DNA of 64,000 nucleotides, taken from positions 1,116,001 through 1,180,000 of the forward strand of contig CADCXD010000007.1 of the NCBI GenBank assembly GCA_902806575.1, in the 5' to 3' direction. The stretch comes from Jackrogersella multiformis (lineage: Eukaryota > Ascomycota > Sordariomycetes > Xylariales > Hypoxylaceae). Position numbers and translations under genes: made by a program. This document shows, one piece after another, positions 45,558 through 57,006 of this stretch (position 1 is its first letter; each line of letters opens with the position of its first letter). The notes under the pieces were generated by a model. The model was not told the DNA's origin, did no database searches, and worked only from the letters and a program-made list of their open reading frames with translations.

Positions 45558-46889
45558 GTATCCATATTACTGCTCGCTATGTAGTACTTACTACCATATA
45601 AAGAGGGCGTGGCAGATGGTAAGTTGGCTGCGGTGGAATAAATGGGTAGCTGATGCATATAGAACCTAAAAAAGGAGGCGTTTCCGAAAATTCAAAATTC
45701 CCTTAACCTATCCATTTACTAGCTATATCAGGCGAGATCCCATCTATTAGTGAGGTCAGGCTCGAATTATGCTGTTGATATATCGCTTGTAGCTCAACTG
45801 CCATGGTAATTAAAATGCAGCATCGCTAACTTCAAAAGTATGTTTACCCTTATCTCCGCAATGACAGTCAAAGTAAAAGCTTACGTTTTATCCTTGCCAT
45901 ACTAACAATCGCCATGTAAAAAGATTCCATTACACCGAAAATTCGTAGAATTAAAGTATGTGAATTCTTCATTGTGGTTTTGGAAGAAGTAAAGACGTTG
46001 ACGTAGATTGTGTGATACTTCTTACATGTCTTTATAGGTACAGTGAGGGGTCAAATTTATCTGGACCGCATTGAAAATCGCACCAAAATCATCCATTTTA
46101 CTACCTTGTCACTCTGCAATATCTTTACAAATAGATATCGCAAATTTATATAATCAAATCAATTTAATAGGAAATTAATTAAAGCGTATCTTTTATACCA
46201 AACCTTCCTTGATATTACCAAAGTTGAAAAGGTTATTGTAAAATAAAGTCAACTTGAAGTAAATTTCAACAGGTTCTCCATACAAATCTTATTTATTTGT
46301 ATGGGAATATGAAAAGTTTAGCTTAATCCAACTTTACCTTAAGATTTTCAAGAAACTATATATGTAAGAACAATTATTTTATAATTATCTATATTTTGGA
46401 TTAAATTTTATATTTTTACTATTTTAATGGTGAAGTTGTTGCATAGTGGATAGGTAGAGTTTTGGTGTAAAATGAAGGGTGGCCAAGATATATTTGACCC
46501 CTTACTGTACCGCGGGCTGCGCGGACACTTCCAATTTTCCCGCCAAAAATCGCCAAAAGCTACCAACTTCACAACGCAATCAAACCGGAAAATGAAATTA
46601 TAGCAATAAATTCAAATATACTAACTTGTACCAAATAGAAGTTGAATTTATAACTTCAAAAAAGATTTAAAATTAAAAATGTGAATTATAAGGTCACGAA
46701 GTCAACGTTTGTTCCCCCCTCCAAACGCTGGGTATCCACACAAGACTGGTAGGTAAAAAAATTAATTTGGGACGACAGATTTTTATCGTTCTTAGTCATT
46801 ATTACACGATTAAGGAGTAGCTATTCCCAGTGGTATATTGAGCTATCAAGAATATTGACAATATTACTAGGTATCATCTGCCCAGGTTC
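45558..46889. other. intergenic region carrying an inverted-repeat element
   Basis: No gene. The 46041-46507 element has its own entry. Just to its right, 46511-46740 contains TTTTCCCGCCAAAAATCG and an AT-rich tail that resembles the edge of another fungal DNA transposon, but no matching partner end was found. Confidence 0.45.
46041..46507. mobile_element. non-autonomous Tc1/mariner-like inverted-repeat element (MITE)
   Basis: The two ends are inverted copies beginning CAGTGAGGGGTCAAAT (left) and, reverse-complemented, CAGTAAGGGGTCAAAT (right), and they stay similar for about 30-50 bases. Each end is flanked by TA, the target duplication of Tc1/mariner transposons. The 467-base interior is AT-rich and has no transposase frame. 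It contains a small hairpin of CATACAAAT with ATTTGTATG near 46278-46303. It would need a transposase supplied from elsewhere. The ends differ at several positions, so it is not very recent. Confidence 0.75.
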
Positions 46890-48666
46890 TCATTGAATCT
46901 TCTTGAACAATACCATCTTCGTGGGATCTGCTAGGACGTTAACTTCAAATAGGAAGTTTTTCGGCCGACCGACGACGCCGTCCTCAAACTTGATATCATA
47001 ATGCGAGAGGATGTAGGCGAGGATAATCTTAATCTGGTTGCTGGCGAAGAATCTGCCCGGACAGGCGTCTCTCCCGAAGCCGAATTGCATGCTATCGTAG
47101 GTCGGGCTCGCAAACTGGAATTTGTTAATATCGTCGGGCGACCTATTGCGCAGCTTGTAGAAGCGGAACCCATCGAAGGCTTGCGGGTTTCCCCAATCTG
47201 GCGGCGCCTCGTCTAGGATGTTAGTATTGCATTGTACAATCGTGCCCGCCGGTATGTGGAATCCGTTGGAGAGGGTAATAGGGATCATGGCTTTGCGTTG
47301 ATACGTAGCTGCATGGCACATTAATTTAAAATCTCCATGTGCTGATAGAGCGGCTTAGGCTAACACTTACCGACGGAGGGGGGGCTATGCCTTTGAGACT
47401 CCTTCATGAAACTATCCAACATTTTCATCTGTGTGAGGTGCTGTTTCTGGAGAATTCCTTTGCTGTCCTTTGTCACTTCCAATATCTCATTCCGGAGAGG
47501 CTCTACATATTCCGGCCTAGCTGCGAGATCGTACAGGGCATGGATTATAGCGAGTCGTGTGGTATGAATCGCAGCCGTCGCCGTGAGCATCTGCAAGTTA
47601 GCTAGCTCCTTGTTATTGAAGGATTTGTCTCCCGTTTTCCGCGCACGATCCTGCATCCACTGGATCATGTCGTTGCGAGACGAGGCATCAGGGTCAGCGG
47701 GTTCTGCGAGTCTCCGATTAAGCTCAGGTAAAAGCAGCTCGAGAGCTCGCTGGTGGTCTCCGCGGATTCGCGTCATTTCTGGAACGAAGTACTGGGCAAT
47801 GGGCCGCAGATACGGGTGCCACTGCTTCAGCTTCTCGCCTCCTGTCATAACGTCTAACGCAAATTTCGTGCTGCAGTCCAGCCACTCTTCGTTTCGGCAC
47901 ATGGGATAGCCGACGAAGATACGAGCTGATGCTTGAGCTACGACACGGAGAAGTTTGTCGTGGAGGTCGATCGGTGTCCAGTCTGCATATCCCATTAGCA
48001 ATTGTTAGATCTAGAAAATTTAAGTTGAGTGTGCATTATTTTACCATCGCATGCTGGAAATTGAGTCTCGAAGCAGTGCGCCACTTCATGTTCGACATCG
48101 CCCACAAATGTACCGAGGTTCCTATTCAGATCTATCTTGATCGCGCCTAGCATGATATCACTCTCGTGGTCAATTGTAGTATAATGACCGATATGACGCT
48201 TAGAAGGACAGCGTTAGGAATGAATACTAAAGTCAAGCATCTCTTGGGGAGCCTACATCGGCCAAAGCCTTCATCCCACTCGCCTCATGACGGCTGTACT
48301 CTTTTAAATCATGTGCAAATTTCCTCGGGAGGAAAACCCTAGGTCCATCGGGAGTGATGACTTGGAAGATTGCATCTTTGAACTAGAACGATTCAATTAG
48401 ATAATTCATATTTCTAATATAATACCTAGGTAGGTACTGATGCACTCTATCGAAAACTCAACCTTTTCATAACCCTCGCGTAGAAGGGCATCTGCTTCTT
48501 GCACGTATCGAGCCTTGAGGGCAGCGATGTCTTTTGTCTCGGCGCCGACGATTGGGACGTTGAACGACCTCGGCTTACGAAACCATTTTGAGACGACGGC
48601 AATAACAAAGATTGTCGCTGCTGTTAGAGTAGAAGCCCATATTGTAGGTAAGTGGAGGGACTCCAT
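46890..48666 (-). CDS. cytochrome P450, ent-kaurene-oxidase-like (CYP68-type)
   Basis: A 504-residue P450 in five exons: 48666-48463, 48382-48257, 48198-48045, 47982-47371 and 47308-46890. The membrane anchor spans residues 8-27. The I-helix carries TAAIHTT, the variant of AGxDT typical of the fungal gibberellin/ent-kaurene oxidase clan. ExxR is ESQR in FMKESQRHSP, and the haem loop is FGFGRDACPGRFFAS with cysteine near 449. That clan commonly oxidises terpenes, and a terpene synthase lies 2.6 kb away, so it is a good candidate terpene oxidase. It faces away from the glycosyltransferase across a 1.05 kb spacer. Its first intron contains a copy of the CCTAGGTAGG motif. All joins are in frame. 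Confidence 0.9.
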
Positions 48667-49720
48667 CTCTCACTAAGAAGATCCGTGATTTACTACGTAG
48701 GTAGATTATGTTTGTGCTATGTCTCCGGACTCCCCTTAGCAATATTTTCTTGTACACCATTCTCTTGATAACCTTGGAAGCTAAGCTCATTACCAAATAA
48801 CCGGACAAGGATATACCTATGCATTCCAGGTGTCATATCCAAGCCAGTAAGCCTCAACATCATCTCACATAAGCAAAATATAGTCGGAGTCGAGGTCCCT
48901 GTCGGGGTAGGATCGTAGGATCGTCCCACCCTAGTTCGTGCATTAGCGGCATTGCCTGGGTGGATAGTGTTCCCCGACGAGCACGTTGCGGCGCTGCAAC
49001 GTCACATACTTCAGCCTTTGGGCGAATCCCCCACTGATACCATGGTACGCGTAGGGCAGGCTGTGCCACGTACGAGCAGCTCAGACCGGGCTTTGTCTTA
49101 CGGCCATGGCTAATAAGATCAACGAGAATTCCGAATCCGTAAGCTTGGGACAGATCATGCAGATTGAGAAAACGGGGAGAAGCCGGCCGAAAAGAAGGCC
49201 GCATAGACCTTTTTTGGTACGTTATGGAAGGAAGATAACATCGTCAGGTCAATATCTCGTAGATTACTAATCTTCGAGTATTTCGAACCATTTCCAACCC
49301 GATATGCCGTCAGTTAAAGGGCTGGCATTGGCATCATCCCCTTGATTATGTACCTACCTAGGTATGTAGGATATCCTTGAATAACCGGGCCGCTATCTAG
49401 GCACCTACACTAAGCGCCATAAGACAAGGGTTCCAGGCTAAGTTGCACTAGTCCTTCCTGGTGACAGATTGGCTTGTCCTTAGCTAAGAGTGTTACAGTT
49501 GAAGATAATGGGGTATAGGTAGTCGTATCTTGTTGACCCTCACCGAAGTCTTGTACTATTATGAGACACGGCAAGGATCGCGGTGGCGGCGCAGCGAGAG
49601 TTACTTAAAGTTCGAAAATGTAATCCCCTCTCTTTAGGTTCTCGTGTTTCTCTATGACCTCAAACAGCACGGTAGTAAAAGCAAATTCTAAGTTGGTTCA
49701 TAACCGCCTTCAAAGAAAGA
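48667..49720. other. divergent promoter region between P450 and glycosyltransferase
   Basis: A 1.05 kb spacer between outward-facing biosynthetic genes. A palindromic motif copy lies near 49352. The 114-codon minus frame at 48860-49204 has no motif and was not called. Confidence 0.5.
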
Positions 49721-50995
49721 ATGTCACCCTCGACCTCGACGCTAAAGGTAGCCCCTCAGTCGAGCATTACTTCCACGGATACAACCAAAAGTGGAATGCC
49801 ACCAGGGCTGACATTGATCCCAACAGAGAAACTTGATATGCGTTCCGACGAGGAGATTGCGACATGGCTGCAGACTCGTCACCCCATCACATCAGACAAG
49901 AACATCTGGGCATTCTGGCACTTGGGGTACACCCAAATGCCCCCTTGGGTCCAACGGAACATCATCAACTGGGTTCGCAGACTAGGACCAGATTGGACAG
50001 TCCACCTACTCGATCATGTAACTGGATCGGAGACTAATGTTGACCATTTCGTCGACAGCTCATTCTTTCCGGATTGCTTCAATAACTATACGATGGATGG
50101 CCCTTCCGTTGGTCAGCACTCTGGAGATCTCATCCGATTGCCCCTGTTATGGCTTTATGGGGGTATCTGGATCGATGCTGGCTCCTTCTTGTTCCGCCAT
50201 GTTGATGATATCTGCTGGAATAAGATCGAAGACCCAGATTCGCCGTACGAGATGGCCGGCTTCGTGGTTGAGCTACGTCCAGGAGTCGATATTATGCTGA
50301 ATGGTTTCATCGCTACCAAACGCGGAAACCCGTTTATTAAGCGCTGGCATCAAATATTTAAGGCAGTCTGGGACGGCGCAACTAACTCTCAGGGATTGCA
50401 CAAGCATCCCCTACTCAGACACCTCCCATTACTTTCGCCGCCTGGTGATAAACTGAACTTGCCAGATATTGGTCTCAGTGTCCTGATGGAGCACTTCACG
50501 GATTATCTCTCGCAAACAATGTGCTTTGAGCGGCTCTGCAAGCTCATCGACCCGTCAGACGGCTTTAACGGGCCAGAATACTACTCCAACAAAGTGTTTC
50601 TGTGCTCTGCACTCCAAGAGATCTACTACTTCCAACAGATAACAGAATGGTCAGGAACCAAACAGTTCAATCTTCTGACTATGAAGCGGACGGGTGAGGG
50701 TGTTGTTAAAGACGAGAAGTGGCAGGAGGCCGAGAACTTCGTCCACGATGCTCTCGCCAACACATCTAGTATGAAGTTATCTCATGGACCTCCCGGCGCC
50801 TTAGAATCGTTCCTTGCAGACCTGTGGGACTCAAAGGAGCACCACGACAAGGATAATGAAGACGGCACCTTTGCGGCGTATTTGAGGTATGGAAGCACGC
50901 ACTTCGACCAGACGCGAGAGATGACCCCAATTAAAATGGCATGGCCTAATGAAGTGCTACACGCCGGTGTTCTCGAGCCAAAGAAAGAGGACTAG
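49721..50995 (+). CDS. capsule-synthesis-type glycosyltransferase (GT32-like, PF05704-like)
   Basis: A single-exon frame of 424 residues. The conserved core begins at RSDEEIATWLQTRHPITS and continues with NIWAFWHLGYTQMPPWVQRN and WTVHLLDHV. GDLIRLPLLWLYGGIWIDAG then carries the D-x-D-like nucleotide-sugar/metal site seen in GT32 and capsular polysaccharide synthesis proteins. HxFxKRWH-type and FNGPEYY blocks follow. No signal peptide or membrane helix is seen, so it may act in the cytosol on a small molecule. The start is uncertain: ATG at 49721, 49796 or 49838 all stay in frame, and an overlapping frame from 49654 ends at 49836. Placed between a terpene-type P450 and a terpene synthase, it could glycosylate the product, which is inference. 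Confidence 0.82.
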   Translation: MSPSTSTLKVAPQSSITSTDTTKSGMPPGLTLIPTEKLDMRSDEEIATWLQTRHPITSDKNIWAFWHLGYTQMPPWVQRNIINWVRRLGPDWTVHLLDHVTGSETNVDHFVDSSFFPDCFNNYTMDGPSVGQHSGDLIRLPLLWLYGGIWIDAGSFLFRHVDDICWNKIEDPDSPYEMAGFVVELRPGVDIMLNGFIATKRGNPFIKRWHQIFKAVWDGATNSQGLHKHPLLRHLPLLSPPGDKLNLPDIGLSVLMEHFTDYLSQTMCFERLCKLIDPSDGFNGPEYYSNKVFLCSALQEIYYFQQITEWSGTKQFNLLTMKRTGEGVVKDEKWQEAENFVHDALANTSSMKLSHGPPGALESFLADLWDSKEHHDKDNEDGTFAAYLRYGSTHFDQTREMTPIKMAWPNEVLHAGVLEPKKED

Positions 50996-51286
50996 ACAGA
51001 TTCAATAGATAAACTTAAGAACGATTGTAATGAAACTAGAGATCCGCATATGTACTTAACCTACCTAGGTAGGTAAGCACCACGTGAGGACGGTCATATT
51101 GAACCCAATTTTATTTCAATTATCTAATGAACAACACGAGGATAAATATGATATAATAGAGAGTGCCATGTGCGATATAATCAAGATGCAGAACTCAAGC
51201 ATCGACTTTGCGCCCGGGGACCGGCTTCTAAACTGGGCAGTGTTCGACTAAAGTGCCCATGATACCCCTTTATTTATCTTACAGTC
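50996..51286. other. convergent spacer with one exact palindromic motif
   Basis: Between the glycosyltransferase and terpene synthase tails. It has an ACCTACCTAGGTAGGT copy at about 51059-51074. No gene. Confidence 0.55.
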
Positions 51287-52686
51287 CTACTCATATGAAA
51301 GATCCAAAAGAACCTCCCATTTATCATTCAACTGGCTTTGCTTGAAATACCTCTCACACGAGTAACTGTTATCATGTGTTAGCCGGTCTACTATTAGTTG
51401 ATTGGTTGCAAAACCTACCTCCAGTACGCAGTGCCGGTAGCCAATCTATGGCAACCATCGACATACTCTCGTATATCCTCATTCAGTTTCTCGTCATCTT
51501 TGCTCCAGGGAAGCCTCTCCTCGGCCGCCACGCAAACCGCGTAGTGCTCGCGGATTAAGTCCAGGACCCTATTGTTGGCCTTTTGGAGGGAGATGTTATA
51601 CTTGTTCATGAAGAGTAGAACAAGATTCTCAAGTTGAGACACGCGCTATAGTGTTTAGGATTTTCTTATTAGCTATATGACACCACGCTCGATTTCAGGG
51701 ACGCATAACTTACAAATTCCTTCTGGAGAGATAGCACGTCGTTGAGGAGAACAGTGAGCTTAGTAGACTCCTGGACGATGAACTCCATCGCTTCGTGTCT
51801 GCGAACGTATTCTGGTAGCTCAAATTCCATGGCAAATTCGTTCTGCGTAATGCTTGGGATGACTCCGACGTCATCTGACCGGATTTTAAAGTGATACCAG
51901 GGGTCTGGTAAGCTACCCCCTTGGCGGACCTGCTGTTGCCTCCCTACGCCATTAACGTAGTCATGGAGGTCGAGTCGGAGACGTTCCGTTGAAACCGGCC
52001 CAAGACCTGCTCGCAAATCCCTTAAGATGGGGTAGAACATCTCCACTGTTCCTCGGGAGTTAGGAGGAGGTGTGTAATTAGGGTTAGAGCCGAGGCAGTC
52101 ATCAATACACTTGTTCGTCTCCTGGCAGCACTGAAGTGTACCTTCCTTGTCCTCGGTCAGCTCCCCTCCCGTGTCGATCTCTACTCGAAGGTCAGTACAA
52201 ATCTAGAATATATCCCCTATCATGTTATATACCATCATCCCAGAAGAATATCTGCATCGATATGTTAGATTTTCGGCACTCATAATAGTGAAGCTTAAGC
52301 ATACCCAGTAGAGGAACTTTGATAGAGTAAGCATCTTATCCTTCTTACAGTGAGGGTAATACACTGCTGTAAGCAAGGTGTAATTCCCTCGAGCACGATG
52401 CTTTGCTTTTTTCTTTTCGGCGACATTGACTCTTATATGGGGTATTAGTAAAGAAAAGGGAGAAAGTTTGGTGCTTAACTTACGTTGGAAGCCATTCGTC
52501 TATCTCCTTGTTAACCTCGTCAATATCCGGTTGCAGCTCACTAGGCCATGCTGGCATTAAAGACAAGATATTCGGAACCAGGAGTTTCTGGCCCAGGACC
52601 CTCTTAATGAGGCTCTCGCGCTCATCGACGGGGTCTTGACCTACATCCGGTGTAGAAAACCAAATATGGTCGATATCTGGTGCCAT
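51287..52686 (-). CDS. class I terpene synthase (probably sesquiterpene cyclase)
   Basis: A 373-residue enzyme in six exons: 52686-52484, 52431-52305, 52251-52233, 52180-51714, 51645-51419 and 51365-51287. The 19-base third exon encodes IFFWDD and completes the aspartate-rich motif DDEID (115-119). The NSE motif is NDVLSLQKE (263-271), and the C-terminal WSYSCERY (347-354) supplies the diphosphate-sensing Arg-Tyr pair. All three metal/diphosphate motifs are intact, so it should cyclise farnesyl (or possibly geranyl/geranylgeranyl) diphosphate in the cytosol. The ATG at 52686 is used because the upstream extension starts with GTG. It is the likely core of a small cluster with the neighbouring glycosyltransferase and P450. 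The product cannot be predicted from sequence. Confidence 0.92.
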
Positions 52687-55600
52687 ATCGTAATATAAAA
52701 ACACTTATATGTACCTTGAAATCTACCTAGTCAACAAGAGAACGATCGTCGGCTTGAATGGTCCCTCAGTCAGAGGGAATCCTGTGATACACCAACTTGA
52801 AGTGCCCCGGTGGACCTCTATATAATCTCTTATTCTCAACGCGAGGCCTCTTAGATGGCTACTGGAGTGACAGGTTAGGGTACGTTTCCTTGTCTTACTA
52901 ACAAGCGTCAATCCATACATGTCTTACGTGTGACCTAAGGGGTTATTACATGCTACCGATTCCTAGAGAAGAGATATTATGCATCCTTCAACCGAGTGTA
53001 ACCTAAACACATGCCCATAAACTTGGTAGTAAACGAGAGCCTTACATGGTCACAAGCATATACTAACTTAAGTCAGCTTCTTGCGAGTTTTATAATAGAT
53101 CAAGCTCCCAGTTCTCCGGTCACAATATCTCAAGCCCCCAGGTATTTCCGGGTCCACTAGAGGCTGCAGTGCCACCGAACGGTACCAGGAAGATAGCTAT
53201 TGCGGATCCCCTAGTTTCGGTCTTGGGACGTCGGAACCTTTCCGATAGCTAAGGTGTTAATGGCCATATTGATCCTATGGACGATCCTTCGACCAACCTA
53301 ACCCCTCCCGAAGGCTAGTAGTGGTATCCAATTGATGACTGACTTTGATAGGGTTTACAAATACCCTTACAGAGTAGCTATAGGACAATTGGACCATTGT
53401 CTAGCTTAGATACCTACTTAAGAGGATCCTTTCAGGTCTGGGATAATCCTAAGGCGCTGGCTGTACTCTGTTTAAAGGTGTCGTTACCTAAGTATATGAA
53501 GTAGCAAGCACGACATTATTATAGCCCCGCTACTAAGCAGGTGGTGCCTTGGAAAAGCCAACTAGGCTAGGTTGATAGTCCTTTATTCGTATACGAAGGT
53601 GCTTACACTACCTAGGTAGTTACAGAGTTTAACGTTACAAAATATACTCATCTATGAGATTAGATAGTTGATTAGATGTGATTTACTCGACACTACCGTA
53701 TTAAAAAGACCAATAAGAATCGCTTCTATTAAGAAGAACGCGTATTAAGCAAATAATCCATGATTAAACGATAGATCTTAGGTTAGTGAGTATTACTAAA
53801 GCTTAAACTAAGCATAAAATTAGAACACGGAATAGTGCAATTCCGAATTTGGGATATATCCCGTTTATAATGCTACTAGGACGTGTTTCTGTAACAAAAC
53901 AAGATATTATATTATTTTTTGGATAAATAGTAGGTACCTTGACTTTGAATGGGACCTTTTCGGGTTTAACTAGGTAGGTACTATTATTGTTTATCACTTT
54001 CACTTTCCAACATTTCGTTTCTTTTCTTAGTTGCTTTTCGTGTAGGAAAGTCCGTGAATGACGCGGTGGCTTAACATAAATTGTTGACTCAAGCTGCAAA
54101 CATGCTTTTCTTCAGCTCTATCTAGCGTTGTCTGAACTGTATATCACACATAACGCATCTCATACATAATATTAGTTGATACAACCAACTGAAAGAGCAA
54201 GAAAGTGACTGACTCGGTGAGGGGTTAAGAGATTCGGACACTTTGCGGATTACGGTGGTCCAGGTTATCACTGTAACCTCATGTTTCATATAGGTAGTAT
54301 TTAAGATTCATATCACAACTAATATAAACAGTAAAGGCTTAAAAAAGTGATGGTGCTATAAGTTCAATACTCACTTAAAGGCTATGTACCTACCTCCTAC
54401 CTGGTAAACACACCTACCTAGGTACACATGTACTTCAACCGTGAATGTTTATAATGAGAAGCCACTTAAGTACCAACAGAAAGCAATATTGCATTTTAAA
54501 GAATGCCTTATAAAAGGCATCGTCAGCATTTATGAGTGAGGAATATCAAGATCAAAACGATGAGGGTGTGGGGAAAAAGCATATTATATCAGACCGCCTT
54601 ACCATATAAATGTGGTCATAGTATTTAAAATTGGGTAGATACTGTACGCTCTAAGTCTGCCGAAATTCGAGCCGACTCGGACGATAAGATCCTCGGAACC
54701 TCTTCAGCTTACACAAAACGTATCCTAGCTGCCTGCTGCATAAAAACATGGTATATATGTGGGTCTATTTGTTTGTACCGAATTTGGCATTTATTTGGTT
54801 TAGGCCCACTAGTTCATAGGGCCGAACCTTGCGATATCCAATTATCTAATGTGATACCATCGTCGTTCACCTTGGCACTACACATCCGAAAACTGGTGTA
54901 AGGACCTCGGCATTAAGTCACATCACGTAATTCACCGATTTCACAGTGTCATAAGGCAGACCTTACGAGATGGGTAATAACAACGTTGTTGCTTAAGGAG
55001 CCCTAAGCCCGTCCCTATAGATCGCGGTATACATACCTAGGTACAGGAACATGGTTTTTGTCTATAATGTCTTAAGTCTATCCCTTCTCACGGAGAACAC
55101 CTTCAACGAGCCGAACCCTTCGTCTACCAAGGTAGTCTAGAACGTCGAAAACCATATACCCAATATAGCTTAAAAGTGTGGATACATATTTCATAATAAG
55201 CCTTACAGTAAACTTATGTACCCTTTTTTTGAAGTGATGCTATTTGTAGATTACTTTTTTTCCTTACCTACCTAGGTAAATATTTATGGATTGAGGTTTA
55301 AAATAACTGCCAACAACTACACATTACTTGCATAACTATTTTTACCTTACTACTAGTTTACGATAGCTACTATATATCATTACCTAGGTAATGATAATGA
55401 TAATGAAATTGGTTACGTCCAGGGCGAAGCCCGGGCTACTCAGTACTAAGTACACATAGCGGCGCATTCATGGCGCATAGGGACGTCTAGAGACTGTATA
55501 TCATTAAGCTTGCGAAGCCACGTACGAAGCTGCGGATACGTTTAAGGCAACAGCAACAACTTATGAAGTTGAAAAGATTAAGACTGAAGTACGTAGGGAG

Positions 55601-56118
55601 GTAAAGTAGGCAAGTAATTAAATTATATTAAAAAAGGTAAGTATGCAAGTAATACGTAGGTTTATTGTTGGTAACTGTTCTAAAAGCTAATCTATAAATA
55701 GCATCACTCCTTTTTTGGAATTATTACAGACCTTGCTGTCGCTTTAGTATCTTACAGTGATATAAGGCACTTATACGATGATTTTCGACGTTTCAATCTG
55801 GTCTATCTCCCGATAGATTAGGCTTTTGTCACAGCTCATACCTTTCTCTTATTATATCAATCACATCCTATTTTCGATGAATGATGATAACCCAGTTTGA
55901 ATACCTACCTAGGTAGTTAATGGCTAAATAAAATTGCAGTATGACCTAGGTTAACCGACGTCTCCAACGCGATTTGTGGAAGTGTCTATTGTAAACTGGG
56001 GTATATACCAATATAGCACCCATTCTATATGATCTATATAAGAAAGAAAAGGAAAACTGCAAGCTTGTAAAGGAAAATACGATTTTCTTATCGTAAAACC
56101 CGGGTGCTTTTAGATGGA
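52687..56118. other. 3.4 kb gene-poor AT-rich region
   Basis: The largest gap in the window. No open frame has a recognisable motif. Palindromic motif copies recur near 53610, 53965, 54385-54425, 55265, 55380 and 55900. A short hairpin ATGCCTT/AAGGCAT lies near 54503. A TATATAA at 52819 may serve the terpene synthase. Nothing indicates a transposase. Confidence 0.5.
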
Positions 56119-57006
56119 CTAGCATGGAAAGCCACAGTCCATCTCCCTATACTTAGGATAGTTGGAGCCATCCCATGCGCCGACCTTACAACCCTTAGCA
56201 TTGTCAGTATCTTTACTGGTCCAGCTAGTTCCGCCGACGGTAAACTGGATATAGTCCCCCTGAGATTCTGGAGTGACTTCCATGACGTCCTTAAGCCTAC
56301 TAACAATGCGAAGGGGGTGGTTAGGCCCGGCATTCATTGGAGGATGATATCCGATCGTGTCTCCGGAGCCGGCATTACTAAAGATTCGGACCTCAACATC
56401 ATAGCGGTTTTCTCCAGCTTGGTTGGGGCTCAAGTCCCACTGCGTGGCATGCAGGGTGCAGTGTCCAGTCTTGTAGTCGCCTGGAGGGTAGCTAGGCCAG
56501 TATGAGCCATCGCCATCTCCCTTGATCAAAGACTCCTTGAAGTTCTTGTTGATACGGATAACTTTGACGTTGTCGGGAAGGTAGGGCCACTCAAAAGAGT
56601 CCCAGGTGCTGCCTTTAACCCAATCGACACCATCACCATCTGGTAGTGCGACATATACGGTACCGGAGGACAGCTCGGCGAAAGCTTGAGACATCAGATT
56701 GAAGAATTGAACTTCTTTATCCGCGTCCTGGACCCATTGCTTGGCCCAATCAGCATCCCAGATGTCCGAAAGAAACTTGTACCCCTTTCTGCTAGGGTCT
56801 TTACTACGCCAGTCGCGGGCTAGCTTGTTGCCATTGCCAGCACGGGTCCAGAACAGAGAAGTATCTTTGTTCACCGTGAGGTGATTCTTGCATTCATTAA
56901 GGCTGGGGAGAGGATCGGAACGTCGTTCTAAAGTATTGGTTGGCGGGGCGGCAAAAACACTAGGTGCTGCCAGGAGGAGCTGGATGAAGAGTGACTTGAT
57001 ATACAT
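56119..57006 (-). CDS. secreted protein of unknown function
   Basis: An uninterrupted 295-residue frame. A clear signal peptide (KSLFIQLLLAAPSVFA) is followed by a possible Kex2 cleavage site (LERR). The mature part is rich in Trp, Asp, Gly and Lys, with few cysteines: one near the N-terminus (NECKN), one in TGHCTLH, and three near the end (KGCK, DCGFPC). Blocks such as TSLFWTRAGNG and FAELSSGTVYVALPDGDG give a faint impression of secreted NAD-using or cyclase-like folds, but I cannot place it in a family. It could be a host- or competitor-facing secreted factor. A TATA box lies about 120 bases upstream. The coding call is firm and the function unknown. Confidence 0.8.
   Translation of the reverse strand: MYIKSLFIQLLLAAPSVFAAPPTNTLERRSDPLPSLNECKNHLTVNKDTSLFWTRAGNGNKLARDWRSKDPSRKGYKFLSDIWDADWAKQWVQDADKEVQFFNLMSQAFAELSSGTVYVALPDGDGVDWVKGSTWDSFEWPYLPDNVKVIRINKNFKESLIKGDGDGSYWPSYPPGDYKTGHCTLHATQWDLSPNQAGENRYDVEVRIFSNAGSGDTIGYHPPMNAGPNHPLRIVSRLKDVMEVTPESQGDYIQFTVGGTSWTSKDTDNAKGCKVGAWDGSNYPKYREMDCGFPC

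Noticed and set aside
46511..46740. Possible second DNA-transposon edge
   Set aside because: The sequence looks transposon-like but I found no inverted partner or target duplication.
49654..49836. 60-codon frame overlapping the glycosyltransferase 5-prime end
   Set aside because: It could suggest a frameshifted N-terminus, but the frame from 49721 leads directly into the conserved core. It was left as a start-site uncertainty.
52687..52704. N-terminal extension of the terpene synthase
   Set aside because: It begins with GTG, and the ATG at 52686 gives a normal start.
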